From a virus: a DNA stretch of 64,000 bases. The notes below the pieces were generated by a model. It was not told the origin of the DNA, searched no databases, and saw only the letters and a list, made by a program, of their open reading frames with translations. Below, in pieces: positions 8,134-17,900 of this stretch (position 1 is the stretch's first letter; each line of letters begins with the position of its first letter). The stretch lies in the IMG/VR virus record IMGVR_UViG_3300023179_009191, positions 1 through 64,000 of that record. The stretch is one strand, 5' to 3'. A program made the translations under genes and the position numbers.

Positions 8134-8947
8134 TGCTACTAATTTGCTGTACCGCACATGGCATGTCACCCAGCAAGCCCCAGCTGATATTTTAATTCTC
8201 ACCTATCTCAGAAGCATCAGAAAATATTTAAATGAATTTAAACCTGATGCATGTTACTCAGTTTCTGATAAAAGATTGATACATGGTGTGAAGAATTATC
8301 GTAGACAAGATGCAGAGTATAAGCAAAACCGAGACAAAAGTTTGTGGCAGAGTGTGCATGAATCAGAAGATACCATAGAACAATTAACTGCACACTTGGG
8401 CATTATCAACATGTTTCCAGGCATTTTAGAAGCAGATGATGTGATTGCATACTTGTGCAATGCATTGCAAGGCCACAAAACTGTAGTATCAACTGACAAT
8501 GATATGGCTCAGTTGGTAAGTGAAGATACACAATTGTATTCACCAGTAAAAAAAATATTGGTTACATTGGAAAATTTTGAGCAACATTATGCAGTTAGCA
8601 AAAATAGATTCCTGCTTTACAAGAGCATCATAGGAGATGCAGCTGATAATATCAAAGGCATACCTGGCTATGGCAAAGTTAAAGCCAAAAAGTTAACTGA
8701 ACATTTTGAACAAGAACATCATAAATTAACTGAAGAACATAAAAAAACTTTGAAGTACAATTTAGAAATGGTGGATTTAAAACATGGTTTGAAAGTGCAC
8801 CCAGAAGAAGAAGCAGTTTATAAAGAGCAATTGGATAGCAAAGTTCCAAATGCTAATTTTGAAGCCTTTTTAAACTTGTGCAAAGAGCTTAAGATGCAGT
8901 CCATTGTTTCTGATGCATCATCTTGGAGCCATTTATTATCCAGTTGA
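8114..8947 (+). CDS. 5'-3' exonuclease / flap endonuclease (T4 RNase H family)
   Basis: 277 residues. PIN-like FEN domain with the metal ligands in order: D7 (LIIDATNLLYR), EADD 106-109, STDND 126-130, then the helix-hairpin-helix GDAADNIKGIPGYGKVKA (174-191) that grips the DNA. The T4 homologue removes RNA primers and flaps during lagging-strand synthesis. Overlap with uvdE suggests coordinated repair and replication roles. Confidence 0.93.
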   Translation: MKYLIIDATNLLYRTWHVTQQAPADILILTYLRSIRKYLNEFKPDACYSVSDKRLIHGVKNYRRQDAEYKQNRDKSLWQSVHESEDTIEQLTAHLGIINMFPGILEADDVIAYLCNALQGHKTVVSTDNDMAQLVSEDTQLYSPVKKILVTLENFEQHYAVSKNRFLLYKSIIGDAADNIKGIPGYGKVKAKKLTEHFEQEHHKLTEEHKKTLKYNLEMVDLKHGLKVHPEEEAVYKEQLDSKVPNANFEAFLNLCKELKMQSIVSDASSWSHLLSS

Positions 8948-8971
8948 AATTTGCATAGCTTCATATAATAT
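8944..8971 (+). promoter_or_regulatory. Early leaderless promoter for the 8978 gene
   Basis: TTGAAA, 16 bases, TAATAT; six bases then ATG 8978. The first TT overlaps the end of the exonuclease gene. Confidence 0.55.
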
Positions 8972-8977
8972 ATTTCT

Positions 8978-9664
8978 ATGGGAATGTTTGATAATGTTAT
9001 TATAGAAGGCTTGAAACTGCCTAAACTACCTGCAGAAATTAATGCTTTTTTAAAAGCCAATGCAGCTGCATTGCCAACAGATTTTCAAACCAAAGATTTG
9101 GACAACACTCTGTCCACTTATACTATCAAAGACAGTGGCCAGATTTATTTGACAGAGCATGTGCCCACAGGCAAGAAAATGCCTTATGAACCTGTGTGGA
9201 AGTCATTTATTGACAACAGAAGCTTCTTGGAGAGACTTTATCACCATGTTAAATTCGGCAGTTACAAAAATAATAGTGAATTGAATTTTGTGGATGAAAG
9301 AAAAGCAGTTCAAACCAAAGTTAAGCTTACAGACACTTTTGATGCTTACATGTACCGTGAAATTGCTGGGCGTTATTTGGAAGCAGAATATGAATTTACA
9401 GCTTCTGAAGGCAAAGTGACAAAGGTTAAATTGCTCAAGGCAGAGCTTGAATCTGAAGCGGTAGCTAAGAAGCGCAAAGCAGATGATGAAGCTTTCAAAG
9501 CCAAGATGGGTGCTTCTTTTGAAGCCAGGAGAAAATTCACTTCTCAATGGTATTATCCTGTGATCAAAGAAATTTACAACCCTGCAGTTTTCTTTTCAAA
9601 ATTATTAATTCAAGCTGCATGCAACAAGATAGTAAGCTGGACATACCGCTGGCATGGCATCTAA
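8978..9664 (+). CDS. Conserved phage protein, paralogue of the 35634 product
   Basis: 228 residues. Unknown function. It shares the order MG(M/L)FD-VIIE-LKL, FQTKDLD, a charged helical stretch with ARRK and the C-terminal QWYYPVIKE(I/V)YNP motif with the 229-residue product at 35634. The C terminus is amphipathic and may contact a membrane. First gene of a run that continues through 9654 and 9818. Confidence 0.75.
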   Translation: MGMFDNVIIEGLKLPKLPAEINAFLKANAAALPTDFQTKDLDNTLSTYTIKDSGQIYLTEHVPTGKKMPYEPVWKSFIDNRSFLERLYHHVKFGSYKNNSELNFVDERKAVQTKVKLTDTFDAYMYREIAGRYLEAEYEFTASEGKVTKVKLLKAELESEAVAKKRKADDEAFKAKMGASFEARRKFTSQWYYPVIKEIYNPAVFFSKLLIQAACNKIVSWTYRWHGI

Positions 9665-9821
9665 TACCACATTCACACTCAAAGTTGAACAGAATGAAAT
9701 GACTGGTGAATATTATATTCTATTACCAGAAAAGCTTTTGAACAAGATTAAATGGAAAGCAGGAGACCATATTAAATGGTCTCTTAATAAAGATGGTTCT
9801 TTTACTTTGAAGAGAGTATGA
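9654..9821 (+). CDS. AbrB/SpoVT-like small DNA-binding protein
   Basis: 55 residues, overlapping both neighbours. The pattern YYILLPEKLLNKIKWKAGDHIKWSLNKDGSFTLKRV resembles the swapped-hairpin AbrB/MazE fold (LP..LL..L....GD.I.....). Such proteins are transcription regulators or antitoxins; no toxin partner is recognised beside it. Confidence 0.6.
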   Translation: MASNTTFTLKVEQNEMTGEYYILLPEKLLNKIKWKAGDHIKWSLNKDGSFTLKRV

Positions 9822-10363
9822 AAAGTGAGCAAGAAATACAATTACAAGTGAAAAGAATCATGGGCAAGTGGTATAGTGAATCTGTGTTTTCTAAGAACAA
9901 ATACATTGAAGCAAGTTACTTCTTTTTTTGGAAATGGTATTACAAATGTACTTCTGGTTTGTATTACAAGTGCAAATATGCTTTGCAACGATTGTTTAGA
10001 GGTTATGATGATTTAGATAAATGGAATGCAGCTTGGTATATTGCTAGAAAATCTATTCCTGTGCTCAAAGCCATGAGAGATAAATTTCATGGCACTAGTC
10101 TCAAATGGCATAGAGAAGATAGATTTGGCAATTTAATTGAGCTCGCACAAGATGAGGTATTTGTAGAAGGTGAAGAACCTGCTTCATTCACAGAAGATGA
10201 ATGGAGAGCCATATTGGACGACATCATATTTGCTTTTCAGTGGCAGATAGATTTTGATTCAATAGATGGTACTGTAGGAGAAAGAGAATATAGACTGGGC
10301 ATGAAAAGACAGAAAAGAGGTCTGAAGTTGTTTGCTATTTATTTTAACTGCCTTTGGGATTGA
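9818..10363 (+). CDS. Hypothetical phage protein
   Basis: 181 residues, rich in Trp, Tyr and Lys in the first half (FFFWKWYYKC) and acidic in the middle. No domain recognised. Starts in an ATGA overlap with the AbrB-like gene. Confidence 0.7.
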   Translation: MKSEQEIQLQVKRIMGKWYSESVFSKNKYIEASYFFFWKWYYKCTSGLYYKCKYALQRLFRGYDDLDKWNAAWYIARKSIPVLKAMRDKFHGTSLKWHREDRFGNLIELAQDEVFVEGEEPASFTEDEWRAILDDIIFAFQWQIDFDSIDGTVGEREYRLGMKRQKRGLKLFAIYFNCLWD

Positions 10364-10369
10364 TTTTGT

Positions 10370-10564
10370 ATGTATAGTATTTATATTAGAGACAGAGTTA
10401 TGAAATTGAAGGAAAACGATAATTTAAAAGCTGATTTAAATGCAGTACTTAAAAAGCATGGCATTGGTGCAGATGAAGCCATGATTGTATTAGATGAAAT
10501 TTTTTATGACAGGTACAATGGCAATAAATGTATGAACTATCTTGCTGAGGTTAATAGCAAATGA
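10370..10564 (+). CDS. Small hypothetical protein
   Basis: 64 residues; a second candidate start is MKLKEN at 10400. Helical and charged. It overlaps the 10561 gene by ATGA. Confidence 0.6.
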   Translation: MYSIYIRDRVMKLKENDNLKADLNAVLKKHGIGADEAMIVLDEIFYDRYNGNKCMNYLAEVNSK

Positions 10565-10812
10565 TTATAAAGTTTGGAGCATACAAGTCTGATGATTATG
10601 CATCATGGGAAAAAATGAAAAATGTTTTTATAAGCAGGCCTTATTTTAAAATTGTTTTTAGTAACGGTTTGGGGTTTTATGTGCTAAATGCTGTTAAATT
10701 TAATTTGCTTCCTAAATTTTATGGTACATTTCACAAATCATTCTGGGAATTTGGTATTAGTTTTGTTGGCTGGATATTTGAATTTATGTGGAATAAAGCT
10801 TTTGTAAAATGA
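10561..10812 (+). CDS. Small hypothetical protein
   Basis: 83 residues, aromatic-rich with a hydrophobic C-terminal third (FGISFVGWIFEFMW), possibly membrane associated. ATGA overlaps on both sides. Confidence 0.6.
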   Translation: MIIKFGAYKSDDYASWEKMKNVFISRPYFKIVFSNGLGFYVLNAVKFNLLPKFYGTFHKSFWEFGISFVGWIFEFMWNKAFVK

Positions 10813-10886
10813 GTATTTCTACTGTTCTTATTTGTGTGGCAGTAATTCTTTATGTATTCTATTTACATGAAAGATTCAAAGACTAG
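10809..10886 (+). CDS. 25-residue membrane peptide
   Basis: MSISTVLICVAVILYVFYLH forms a single transmembrane helix followed by a charged tail. Start overlaps the previous stop (ATGA). Last gene of this operon. Confidence 0.5.
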   Translation: MSISTVLICVAVILYVFYLHERFKD

Positions 10887-10899
10887 TCATAAAACTAGT
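10881..10899. terminator. Hairpin between convergent genes
   Basis: GACTAGT, 5-base loop, ACTAGTC, spanning the ends of two convergent genes; likely terminates or protects both messages. Confidence 0.5.
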
Positions 10900-11164
10900 C
10901 TTCCAGATACTTTTTTAAGTTTTCTGTTAGTTGCTTTCTCCTTTGCCGCTGTCTTCTGTCTAGCACTGTTACAAGTGTTGCAACTGATATGGGGAAGAAA
11001 AATCTCAGGAAAAATTGAAGGTGATCCTGCATGGTCAACTGATCAAAATATACAGTGTATAGTTCATGAACGCCAAACAGTGTCCAAGTCATAGCAGGCC
11101 CAAAAAGAATCCAAAAAACTAAATTGTAACTTTTGCTCAAGTGGCTTTTGATTTTTTGCACCAT
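10895..11164 (-). CDS. Two-helix membrane protein, late expressed
   Basis: 89 residues with two hydrophobic segments (about 14-34 and 50-67) and a basic C terminus (DRRQRQRRKQ). ATG 11164 is preferred over an upstream GTG because a late octamer (GCTAAATA, 11170-11177) lies exactly five bases before it. Holin-like topology, but function is unknown. Confidence 0.6.
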   Translation of the reverse strand: MVQKIKSHLSKSYNLVFWILFGPAMTWTLFGVHELYTVYFDQLTMQDHLQFFLRFFFPISVATLVTVLDRRQRQRRKQLTENLKKYLED

Positions 11165-11169
11165 ATAAT

Positions 11170-11177
11170 TATTTAGC
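11170..11177 (-). promoter_or_regulatory. Late promoter GCTAAATA
   Basis: Five bases before ATG 11164 on the minus strand. Confidence 0.5.
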
Positions 11178-11179
11178 AC

Positions 11180-11383
11180 ATGAAGCGTTTTTTTACCAAA
11201 GTATGGTTAATTTGGTCCCGCACCATTGATCACCGAGTTGGATTATCAGATTCAGAAAAACCTGACATACCCAACCTCAAGGTGCGTGATGCTAATATAA
11301 GCTTGGTTCTCAGAACACTCATAGTGTTAGTAAATTTTATAACATGTGCATTTATCATAGCAAACGTCATAAGACACTGGTAA
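11180..11383 (+). CDS. Small membrane protein
   Basis: 67 residues with a C-terminal transmembrane helix (LRTLIVLVNFITCAFIIANVI). Divergent from the 10895 gene and overlapping the next by TAATG. Confidence 0.6.
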   Translation: MKRFFTKVWLIWSRTIDHRVGLSDSEKPDIPNLKVRDANISLVLRTLIVLVNFITCAFIIANVIRHW

Positions 11384-11538
11384 TGAACAGAATTCAATAC
11401 AATGCTGCTAAGTTGTATCTGGAAAAATGTGAGTACAGGTTAAAACTACAGAACTCCAGAGCTTTTATTTTAATATTATCAGTAACATTTGTTACAATTT
11501 TCTTTTATATTTTAAAATTTATAGTAGCATTACCATAA
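11383..11538 (+). CDS. Small membrane protein
   Basis: 51 residues: basic N terminus, then a long transmembrane helix (FILILSVTFVTIFFYILKFIV). Start chosen by TAATG overlap with the preceding gene. Confidence 0.55.
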   Translation: MNRIQYNAAKLYLEKCEYRLKLQNSRAFILILSVTFVTIFFYILKFIVALP

Positions 11539-11657
11539 TATCCATTTATACTAATAATAGTTCACATTAAATGTTGGGTGGCAGTTACCGTAATTGTGAA
11601 CTGATTCGGTAGCCATATCCTAGCATACGTTTTGTGGTGTGCGTTAAAACCACTTAA
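11539..11657. other. Intergenic stretch with inverted repeats
   Basis: Between convergent transcription units. Contains GTTCACA/TGTGAAC (about 11559-11600) and GTGG/CCAC (about 11636-11652) pairs. Probably a bidirectional transcript end; no gene seen. Confidence 0.35.
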
Positions 11658-14600
11658 TTATTTAAGTTTTTTAATTTGTGCTTCTAATTGCTCTATGCGC
11701 TCCAACAAGTTCTTGATTACTGTGCCATGATATGGAATGGCTTGATCATAATTCATGACCAATGCAGCACTGGCAGGTGACACAAAGCCATCTGCATCAA
11801 TCTGCTCTTGAACATTGGCATTTCCTACTATGCTAATCAAATGATCAAAACCAGCTCTCATGACTTGTTGAGCAATAAACCCACTCTTTTTGCCAGGATT
11901 TTCTGCATCTTTCCAATTGAAAGTAACAGCAGAAACACCTTTAACAAAATTAGTAGCATCTTCTAGGGTAATTGGCACAATGTTGTCTTTTAATCTCTCA
12001 TCAGAAGATGCATTGAACTCTGGGCTCTGAATGCGTGAAGAGCATGTGAGTGAGTAAGGATTGGGAGTTGTGCCTGTGGTAGTGCTTGCTCCACTGGAAT
12101 TCAAGTAACCATAAGGTTGAGCAATAGCAGCATTTCTGCTTGAATTGATGCTCACATAACCATTCAGTGTGCTGCTACCAATTGCAACACCTGTTCCAAC
12201 TGCTCCTCCATTCACAGGAGATTGTGTCAAGAGATTGAGTTGACCATTGTTGGTGTTAATCCACATGCCATTGCCTGAACCTCTGGCATGAATATGGGTG
12301 TTTCCGTCATCATAGATTTGAGTGTTATTATTACCAAAACCAATGTAACCGCTCAGTGCATCATTGTTTGCTACTTTGGCTGTACCTGTGCCATACACAT
12401 TAATGGCACCATCATCTGTGATTTGCAGAAGACTTGCTGAATAAGTACTGTTAATTATTTCCAGACCACCATTAGAATTTAAACGGAAAAACTTGTTGGG
12501 TGTAACTGCAGAACCATATGTGTTGGTTACTGATGCAAAATCATGGTAACCTGTGCCACCTTTATTGGCATATCCAGCAATTTGTAATGTTGGGTTAGCA
12601 GTAGAATTGGCCAATGTTACTATACCTGAAGCACTTAAACTACCAAATAAAACACCAGAAAGAGGCGATGTGCTGGAGCCAATAACTAATTGATTGCTAG
12701 CTGTAGCTAAAGCATTAGTGCCCAAAACAATGACACCAGACAAGCTGCCAGTAGACACATTGGCTGTATTGCCTATGATAACGTTATTAGAACCAATAGT
12801 ATTAGCGCATCCTGCACAATTGCCTATGAAATTATTGTTAAAACCTGTACTATTATTAAAACCAGCTTTGTAACCTAAGAAGTTGTTTCTTTTGCCTGTG
12901 GAGTTGTTGAGGCCAGTAGCATATCCCAAGAAATTATTGCAACTGCCTGTGGTGTTTAAACGGCCAGCTGCATATCCAATGAAATTATTGCCAGCACCTG
13001 TGTAATTTGCATAGCCAGCTTGATATCCCAAGAAATTGTTGTATTTACCTGAGGTGTTAAATACACCCGTTTTTTGTCCAAAAAAATTGTTATCATTGCC
13101 TGTAGTATTTCTTATTCCAGCACAAGTTCCCAAAAAATTGTTGTAATTGCCTGTATAATTGTAGTTGCCAGCTAGGAATCCAAAGAAATTGTTGTGATTG
13201 CCTATGGTGTTGCAAAAACCAGCATTATATCCTAAGAAATTATTATTACTGCCTGTGGTATTACGATAACCTGTTTTATTTCCTAAGAAATTGTTATCAT
13301 AGCCTGAAGTATTGCTTCGACCGGCTTGTCTTCCTATAAAATTGTTTTTGCAGCCTGTAGTATTAAGTCTACCAGCTTGAAATCCAAGGAAATTGTTATA
13401 ACATCCTGTGGTGTTACTAAAGCCAGCAAGTATACCAAAGAAATTGTTGTTACTGCCTGTGGTGTTGCGAGCGCCAGCATTTTGTCCCAAGAAATTGTTG
13501 TTGTAGCCTGTGGTGTTGCTACAGCCAGCACATTTTCCAAATACAAAATTGTGTGTGCCTGTGGTTGTATTTTTGCCTGTGGAAGCATCACCAATGAACA
13601 CATTGAATGCAGCAGAAGGAGCAGTGACCAGGGTTCTTCCTGCTAAAAATATGTTGTTTGTGCTCAATGCAGGGGTGCTCAATGCTCCTGTCATAGTATC
13701 ACCAGACAATTTCACATACTGAGAACCTGTTGCATAATTGGCACTTACTGTAGACCAATTGCTCCATGCTGCACTGTTGGTATTGGTGGTAGTATAGTTG
13801 CTGTTCCACTGATCACTGTTGCCACTTATTGTGCATAAAGCAGGCAGTGTTGTTGAAGTAACAGCAAGACTACCAAATAATGTGCCAGTTAGTGGGGCAA
13901 CAGCAGCACCAATGACCAATGTATTGGAGACAGTAGCAGCTGCACTAAGACCTATGACTACAGAACCAGATAAATTATTAGAAGCAGTATTGGCTCTGTG
14001 ACCCATGATGATGTTGTTGGACCCAATGGTGTTGGTACAACCTGCATAATTACCAATAAATATGTTGGTTTGTCCAAAATTGGTACAATAGCCTGAACGG
14101 TTGCCTATGATTGTGTTGCTAAAGCCAGAGCAAATGCAACCTCCTGAATATGACCCTATGATAACATTTCTTGTAGAGCTAGTACCAGTTCTACCAGCAA
14201 AATGACCAATAAAAACATTATTTGAAGCATTACCAAAAGTGTTTATGCCTGCTTGTCTGCCAATTATTACATTAAAAAGTCCAGAATTAAGAGCACCTGC
14301 CATTTGTCCAATGTTTACATTCATGCTACCAGTAGCACCACAGCCAGCTATTTGTCCAATTGAAACATTATCATACCCTGTGGTATTGAGACAGCCTGCT
14401 TCATTGCCAATGAACACATTGCTAGAGCCAGTTGTGTTTTTACACCCAGTTCTAGAGCCTATAAAAACATTTCTGCTACCAGTGGTATTTACCCTGCCTG
14501 CATTAAACCCTACAAATGCATTGTCACTTCCTGTGGAATTATTGTTGCCAGCACTAACACCAAACATGAAGTTGTGTGTGCCTGTGGTTGTATTTTTGCC

Positions 14601-14903
14601 TGTGGAAGCATCGCCCAAGAACACATTGTTAGCAGCAGAAGGAGCAGTGATTAATGTATTGCCTGCTAAAAATATGTTATTAGTACTCAATGCAGGTGTG
14701 CTTAGTGGTCCTGTCATGGTATCTCCAGACAATTTCACATACTGAGAACCTGTTGCATAATTGGCACTAACTGTGCTCCAGTTGCTCCAAGTGGCTGAAT
14801 TGGCATTGGTGGTGGTATAGTTGCTGTTCCATTGATTGCTGGTGCCTCCAGCAGTGGAAACAGGCAAAGTAAAACTATTATCTTGTGTATTTAAAATCTT
14901 CAT
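11658..14903 (-). CDS. Tail fibre/adhesin with repeat arrays and S74 chaperone domain
   Basis: 1081 residues. Order: short N terminus, a WNSNYTTTNANS...LSGDTMTG module, an array of about 17-residue repeats (consensus N-T-T-G-x-x-N-N-F-x-G-x-x-A-G), a second copy of the module, a second array (NNFLG/NNFFG type), a beta-rich stalk, then an intramolecular chaperone of the endosialidase (peptidase S74) type from about residue 960 (SSDERLKDNI..., GFIAQQV, C-terminal coiled coil). S74 domains drive trimer folding and are clipped off at the Ser. The repeats resemble trimeric autotransporter head domains, so this is likely a receptor-binding fibre. Follows the 1441-residue fibre by one base. Confidence 0.9.
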   Translation of the reverse strand: MKILNTQDNSFTLPVSTAGGTSNQWNSNYTTTNANSATWSNWSTVSANYATGSQYVKLSGDTMTGPLSTPALSTNNIFLAGNTLITAPSAANNVFLGDASTGKNTTTGTHNFMFGVSAGNNNSTGSDNAFVGFNAGRVNTTGSRNVFIGSRTGCKNTTGSSNVFIGNEAGCLNTTGYDNVSIGQIAGCGATGSMNVNIGQMAGALNSGLFNVIIGRQAGINTFGNASNNVFIGHFAGRTGTSSTRNVIIGSYSGGCICSGFSNTIIGNRSGYCTNFGQTNIFIGNYAGCTNTIGSNNIIMGHRANTASNNLSGSVVIGLSAAATVSNTLVIGAAVAPLTGTLFGSLAVTSTTLPALCTISGNSDQWNSNYTTTNTNSAAWSNWSTVSANYATGSQYVKLSGDTMTGALSTPALSTNNIFLAGRTLVTAPSAAFNVFIGDASTGKNTTTGTHNFVFGKCAGCSNTTGYNNNFLGQNAGARNTTGSNNNFFGILAGFSNTTGCYNNFLGFQAGRLNTTGCKNNFIGRQAGRSNTSGYDNNFLGNKTGYRNTTGSNNNFLGYNAGFCNTIGNHNNFFGFLAGNYNYTGNYNNFLGTCAGIRNTTGNDNNFFGQKTGVFNTSGKYNNFLGYQAGYANYTGAGNNFIGYAAGRLNTTGSCNNFLGYATGLNNSTGKRNNFLGYKAGFNNSTGFNNNFIGNCAGCANTIGSNNVIIGNTANVSTGSLSGVIVLGTNALATASNQLVIGSSTSPLSGVLFGSLSASGIVTLANSTANPTLQIAGYANKGGTGYHDFASVTNTYGSAVTPNKFFRLNSNGGLEIINSTYSASLLQITDDGAINVYGTGTAKVANNDALSGYIGFGNNNTQIYDDGNTHIHARGSGNGMWINTNNGQLNLLTQSPVNGGAVGTGVAIGSSTLNGYVSINSSRNAAIAQPYGYLNSSGASTTTGTTPNPYSLTCSSRIQSPEFNASSDERLKDNIVPITLEDATNFVKGVSAVTFNWKDAENPGKKSGFIAQQVMRAGFDHLISIVGNANVQEQIDADGFVSPASAALVMNYDQAIPYHGTVIKNLLERIEQLEAQIKKLK
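12760..14560 (-). repeat. 51-bp repeat arrays of the shorter fibre
   Basis: Two arrays (about 12790-13560 and 14030-14560) encoding 17-residue units; codons 1-4 of each unit are usually N-T-T-G. The array nearer the C terminus is the NNFLG type, the other the NVFIG type. Confidence 0.85.
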
Positions 14904-14904
14904 T

Positions 14905-17900
14905 TTATGTGTAATCCCATAATCTGATGGCTTTGTTCAATCCATTGATATTTATTACCATGAATTGTCCATTATCTGTTGTTGTGGCAGGAACAATTAC
15001 ATTGGCACCACCCAGAGCAATGTTTGATGCAGAAAGGCTGTGAGTCAATTGCAAACTGCCTCTTATGAACCCAGACAAAGGTGGAGTGCCAGACCCTATG
15101 ACCAATTGATAGTTGTCTGTGGCCACAGTACCTGTACCCAACACCACCACCCCCGATAAGCTGTTAGTAGCCACATTGGCAGCATTACCAATAATGATAT
15201 TGTTAGAACCTATAGTATTAGTACATCCTGCACACCTTCCCAAGAAATTGTTGTACCTGCCTGTGGTGTTGCAAATGCCAGCACGGTATCCCAAGAAATT
15301 GTTGTTACCGCCTGTGGTGTTGCTAAAGCCAGCACCATTTCCCAAGAAATTGTTGTAACTGCCTGTGGTATTGGAACGGCCAGCACTCCATCCAAAGAAA
15401 TTGTTGCTACTGCCTGTGGTGTTGTAAAGGCCAGCACCATTTCCCAAGAAATTGTTGTAACTGCCTGTGGTGTTGCAAAGGCCAGCACGGTATCCAAAGA
15501 AATTGTTGTTACAGCCTGTGGTGTTGCTAAAGCCAGCACGGTATCCCAAGAAATTGTTGAAACTGCCTGTGGTGTTGCTATAGCCAGATTTGTATCCCAA
15601 GAAATTATTATTTGTTGCTGCACCATAATTATTGTCTGTGGTGGAATTGTACCCTGCTTTGAATCCAATGAAAACGTTGTGTTGAGTGGCACGGTGATAA
15701 TAAGTGTGGTAGGTATGGGCTTTTAATTTGAACCCAGCTCGGTAACCTGCAGCAAAATTGTTGTTAACAAAAACACTGGTGGGAATGTAATTGCCATCAT
15801 ATGTGCCGGTACCAGCTCCTGTGCCAATGAATGTATTATTATTAGCTGCACCATATTTGCCAATGCAATAGCCAGCACGGTATCCCAAGAAATTGTTGCC
15901 ACCGCCTGTGGTGTTACAAAAGCCAGCACGGTATCCAAAGAAATTGTTGCCATTGCCTGTGGTGTTGGAAAAGCCAGCTTCTCTTCCAAAGAAATTGTTG
16001 TAATTGCCTGTGCAGTTGCAGTAGCCAGCATTTTGTCCCAAGAAATTGTTGCCATTGCCTGTGGTGTTGTAACGGCCAGCATCTCTTCCAAAGAAATTGT
16101 TGTTAAAGCCTGTGGTGTTGTTGCGGCCAGCATTATTTCCCAAGAAATTGTTGTAAGCACCTGTGGTGTTGCAATAGCCAGTAAATGATCCTAAGAAATT
16201 GTTGCTATAGCCTGTGGTGTTACTGTAGCCAGCTTTAACACCCAAGAAATTGTTGTAACCGCCTGTGGTGTTGCAAAAGCCAGCACCTGCTCCCAAGAAA
16301 TTGTTGTTACCGCCTGTGGTGTTGCAAAAGCCAGCATTTGTTCCAAAGAAATTGTTGCAACCACCTGTGGTGTTGCAAAAGCCAGCATTTCTTCCCAAGA
16401 AATTGTTGTTATTGCCTGTGGTGTTGTAAAGGCCAGCACTATATCCCAAGAAATTGTTGTCACCGCCTGTGGTGTTGTAACGGCCAGCACGGAGTCCCAA
16501 GAAATTGTTGTAAGCACCTGTGGTGTTGCAAAAGCCAGCACCATTTCCCAAGAAATTGTTGTACCTGCCTGTGGTGTTGCTAAAGCCAGCATATTGTCCC
16601 AAGAAATTGTTGTACCTACCTGTGGTGTTGCAAAGGCCAGCACTGTATCCCAAGAAATTATTGTAAGCACCTGTGGTGTTGTTACGGCCAGCACGGTATC
16701 CCAAGAAATTGTTGTAACTGCCTGTGGTGTTGCAATAGCCAGCATTTTGTCCCAAGAAATTGTTGTAATTGCCTGTGGTGTTGTATTTGCCAGCTTGGAC
16801 TCCCAAGAAATTGTTGTAACCGCCTGTGGTATTGTAGTAACCAGCTTTATTTCCTAGAAAATTATTACCTATGCCTGTGGTGTTGCTACAGCCAGCACCT
16901 GCTCCCAAGAAATTGTTGTTACCGCCTGTGGTGTTGCAAAAGCCAGCATTTGTTCCAAAGAAATTGTTGCAACCACCTGTGGTGTTGCAAAAGCCAGCTT
17001 TATATCCGAAGAAATTGTTACAACTACCTGTGGTGTTGCAGTAGCCAGCAGCATATCCCAAGAAATTGTTGCTATTACCTGTGGTGTTGAAAAAGCCAGC
17101 ACGGTATCCTAAGAAATTGTTAAAACTGCCTGTGGTGTTGTAACGGCCAGCATCTCTTCCCAAGAAATTGTTGGCATTGCCTGTGGTGTTGTATTTGCCA
17201 GCTTGTCTTCCCAAGAAATTGTTGTTACTGCCTGTGGAATTGTAATAGCCAGTAAATGATCCTAAGAAATTGTTGCTATAGCCTGTGATGTTGTTACTAC
17301 CAACATCACGACCAAAGAAATTGTTGCTATTGCCTGTGGTGTTGCTAAAGCCAGCACGGAATCCCAAGAAATTATTTTCATAGCCTGTGGTGTTACTAAA
17401 GCCAGCTCTGCATCCCAAGAAATTGTTGTAACAGCCTGTGGTGTTGCAAAAGCCAGCTTCATTTCCCAAGAAATTGTTGTTACCGCCTGTGGTGTTTTTA
17501 TAGCCAGCATATCTTCCCAAGAAATTGTTGCTATTGCCTGTGGTGTTGTAAGCGCCAGCACGGTATCCAAAGAAATTGTTGACACTGCCTGTCATGTTGC
17601 ATAAGCCAGCACATAGTCCCAAGAAATTGTTGAAATTGCCTGTGGTGTTAATTCTGCCTGCACAATTGCCCATGAACACATTGTTACTACCGGTAGTTAA
17701 TGCATTACCAGCACTTACACCAAACACAAAATTATGATTACCGGTGGCATTATTATTGCCGGTGGTAGCATCACCAATGAATATGTTGGTAGTATTTCTG
17801 GAAGTAATGCGAGTTGTGCCCTGTATATACACATCACTGGCACTCAACACTGTGGTGCTTAATGGTCCTGTCATGGTATCACCAGACAATTTCACATACT

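Noticed and set aside
13326-17585. Several long antisense or alternative-frame ORFs within the fibre genes (for example 16191-16745 minus, 15723-16160 minus, 14239-14745 plus)
   Set aside because: Repetitive coding sequence keeps other frames open; the products are low-complexity repeats and the fibre frame explains the region.
15230-17700. Regular 51-bp repeats resembling a CRISPR array
   Set aside because: The repeats are coding, in one frame, without unique spacers, and the period equals 17 codons of a fibre protein.
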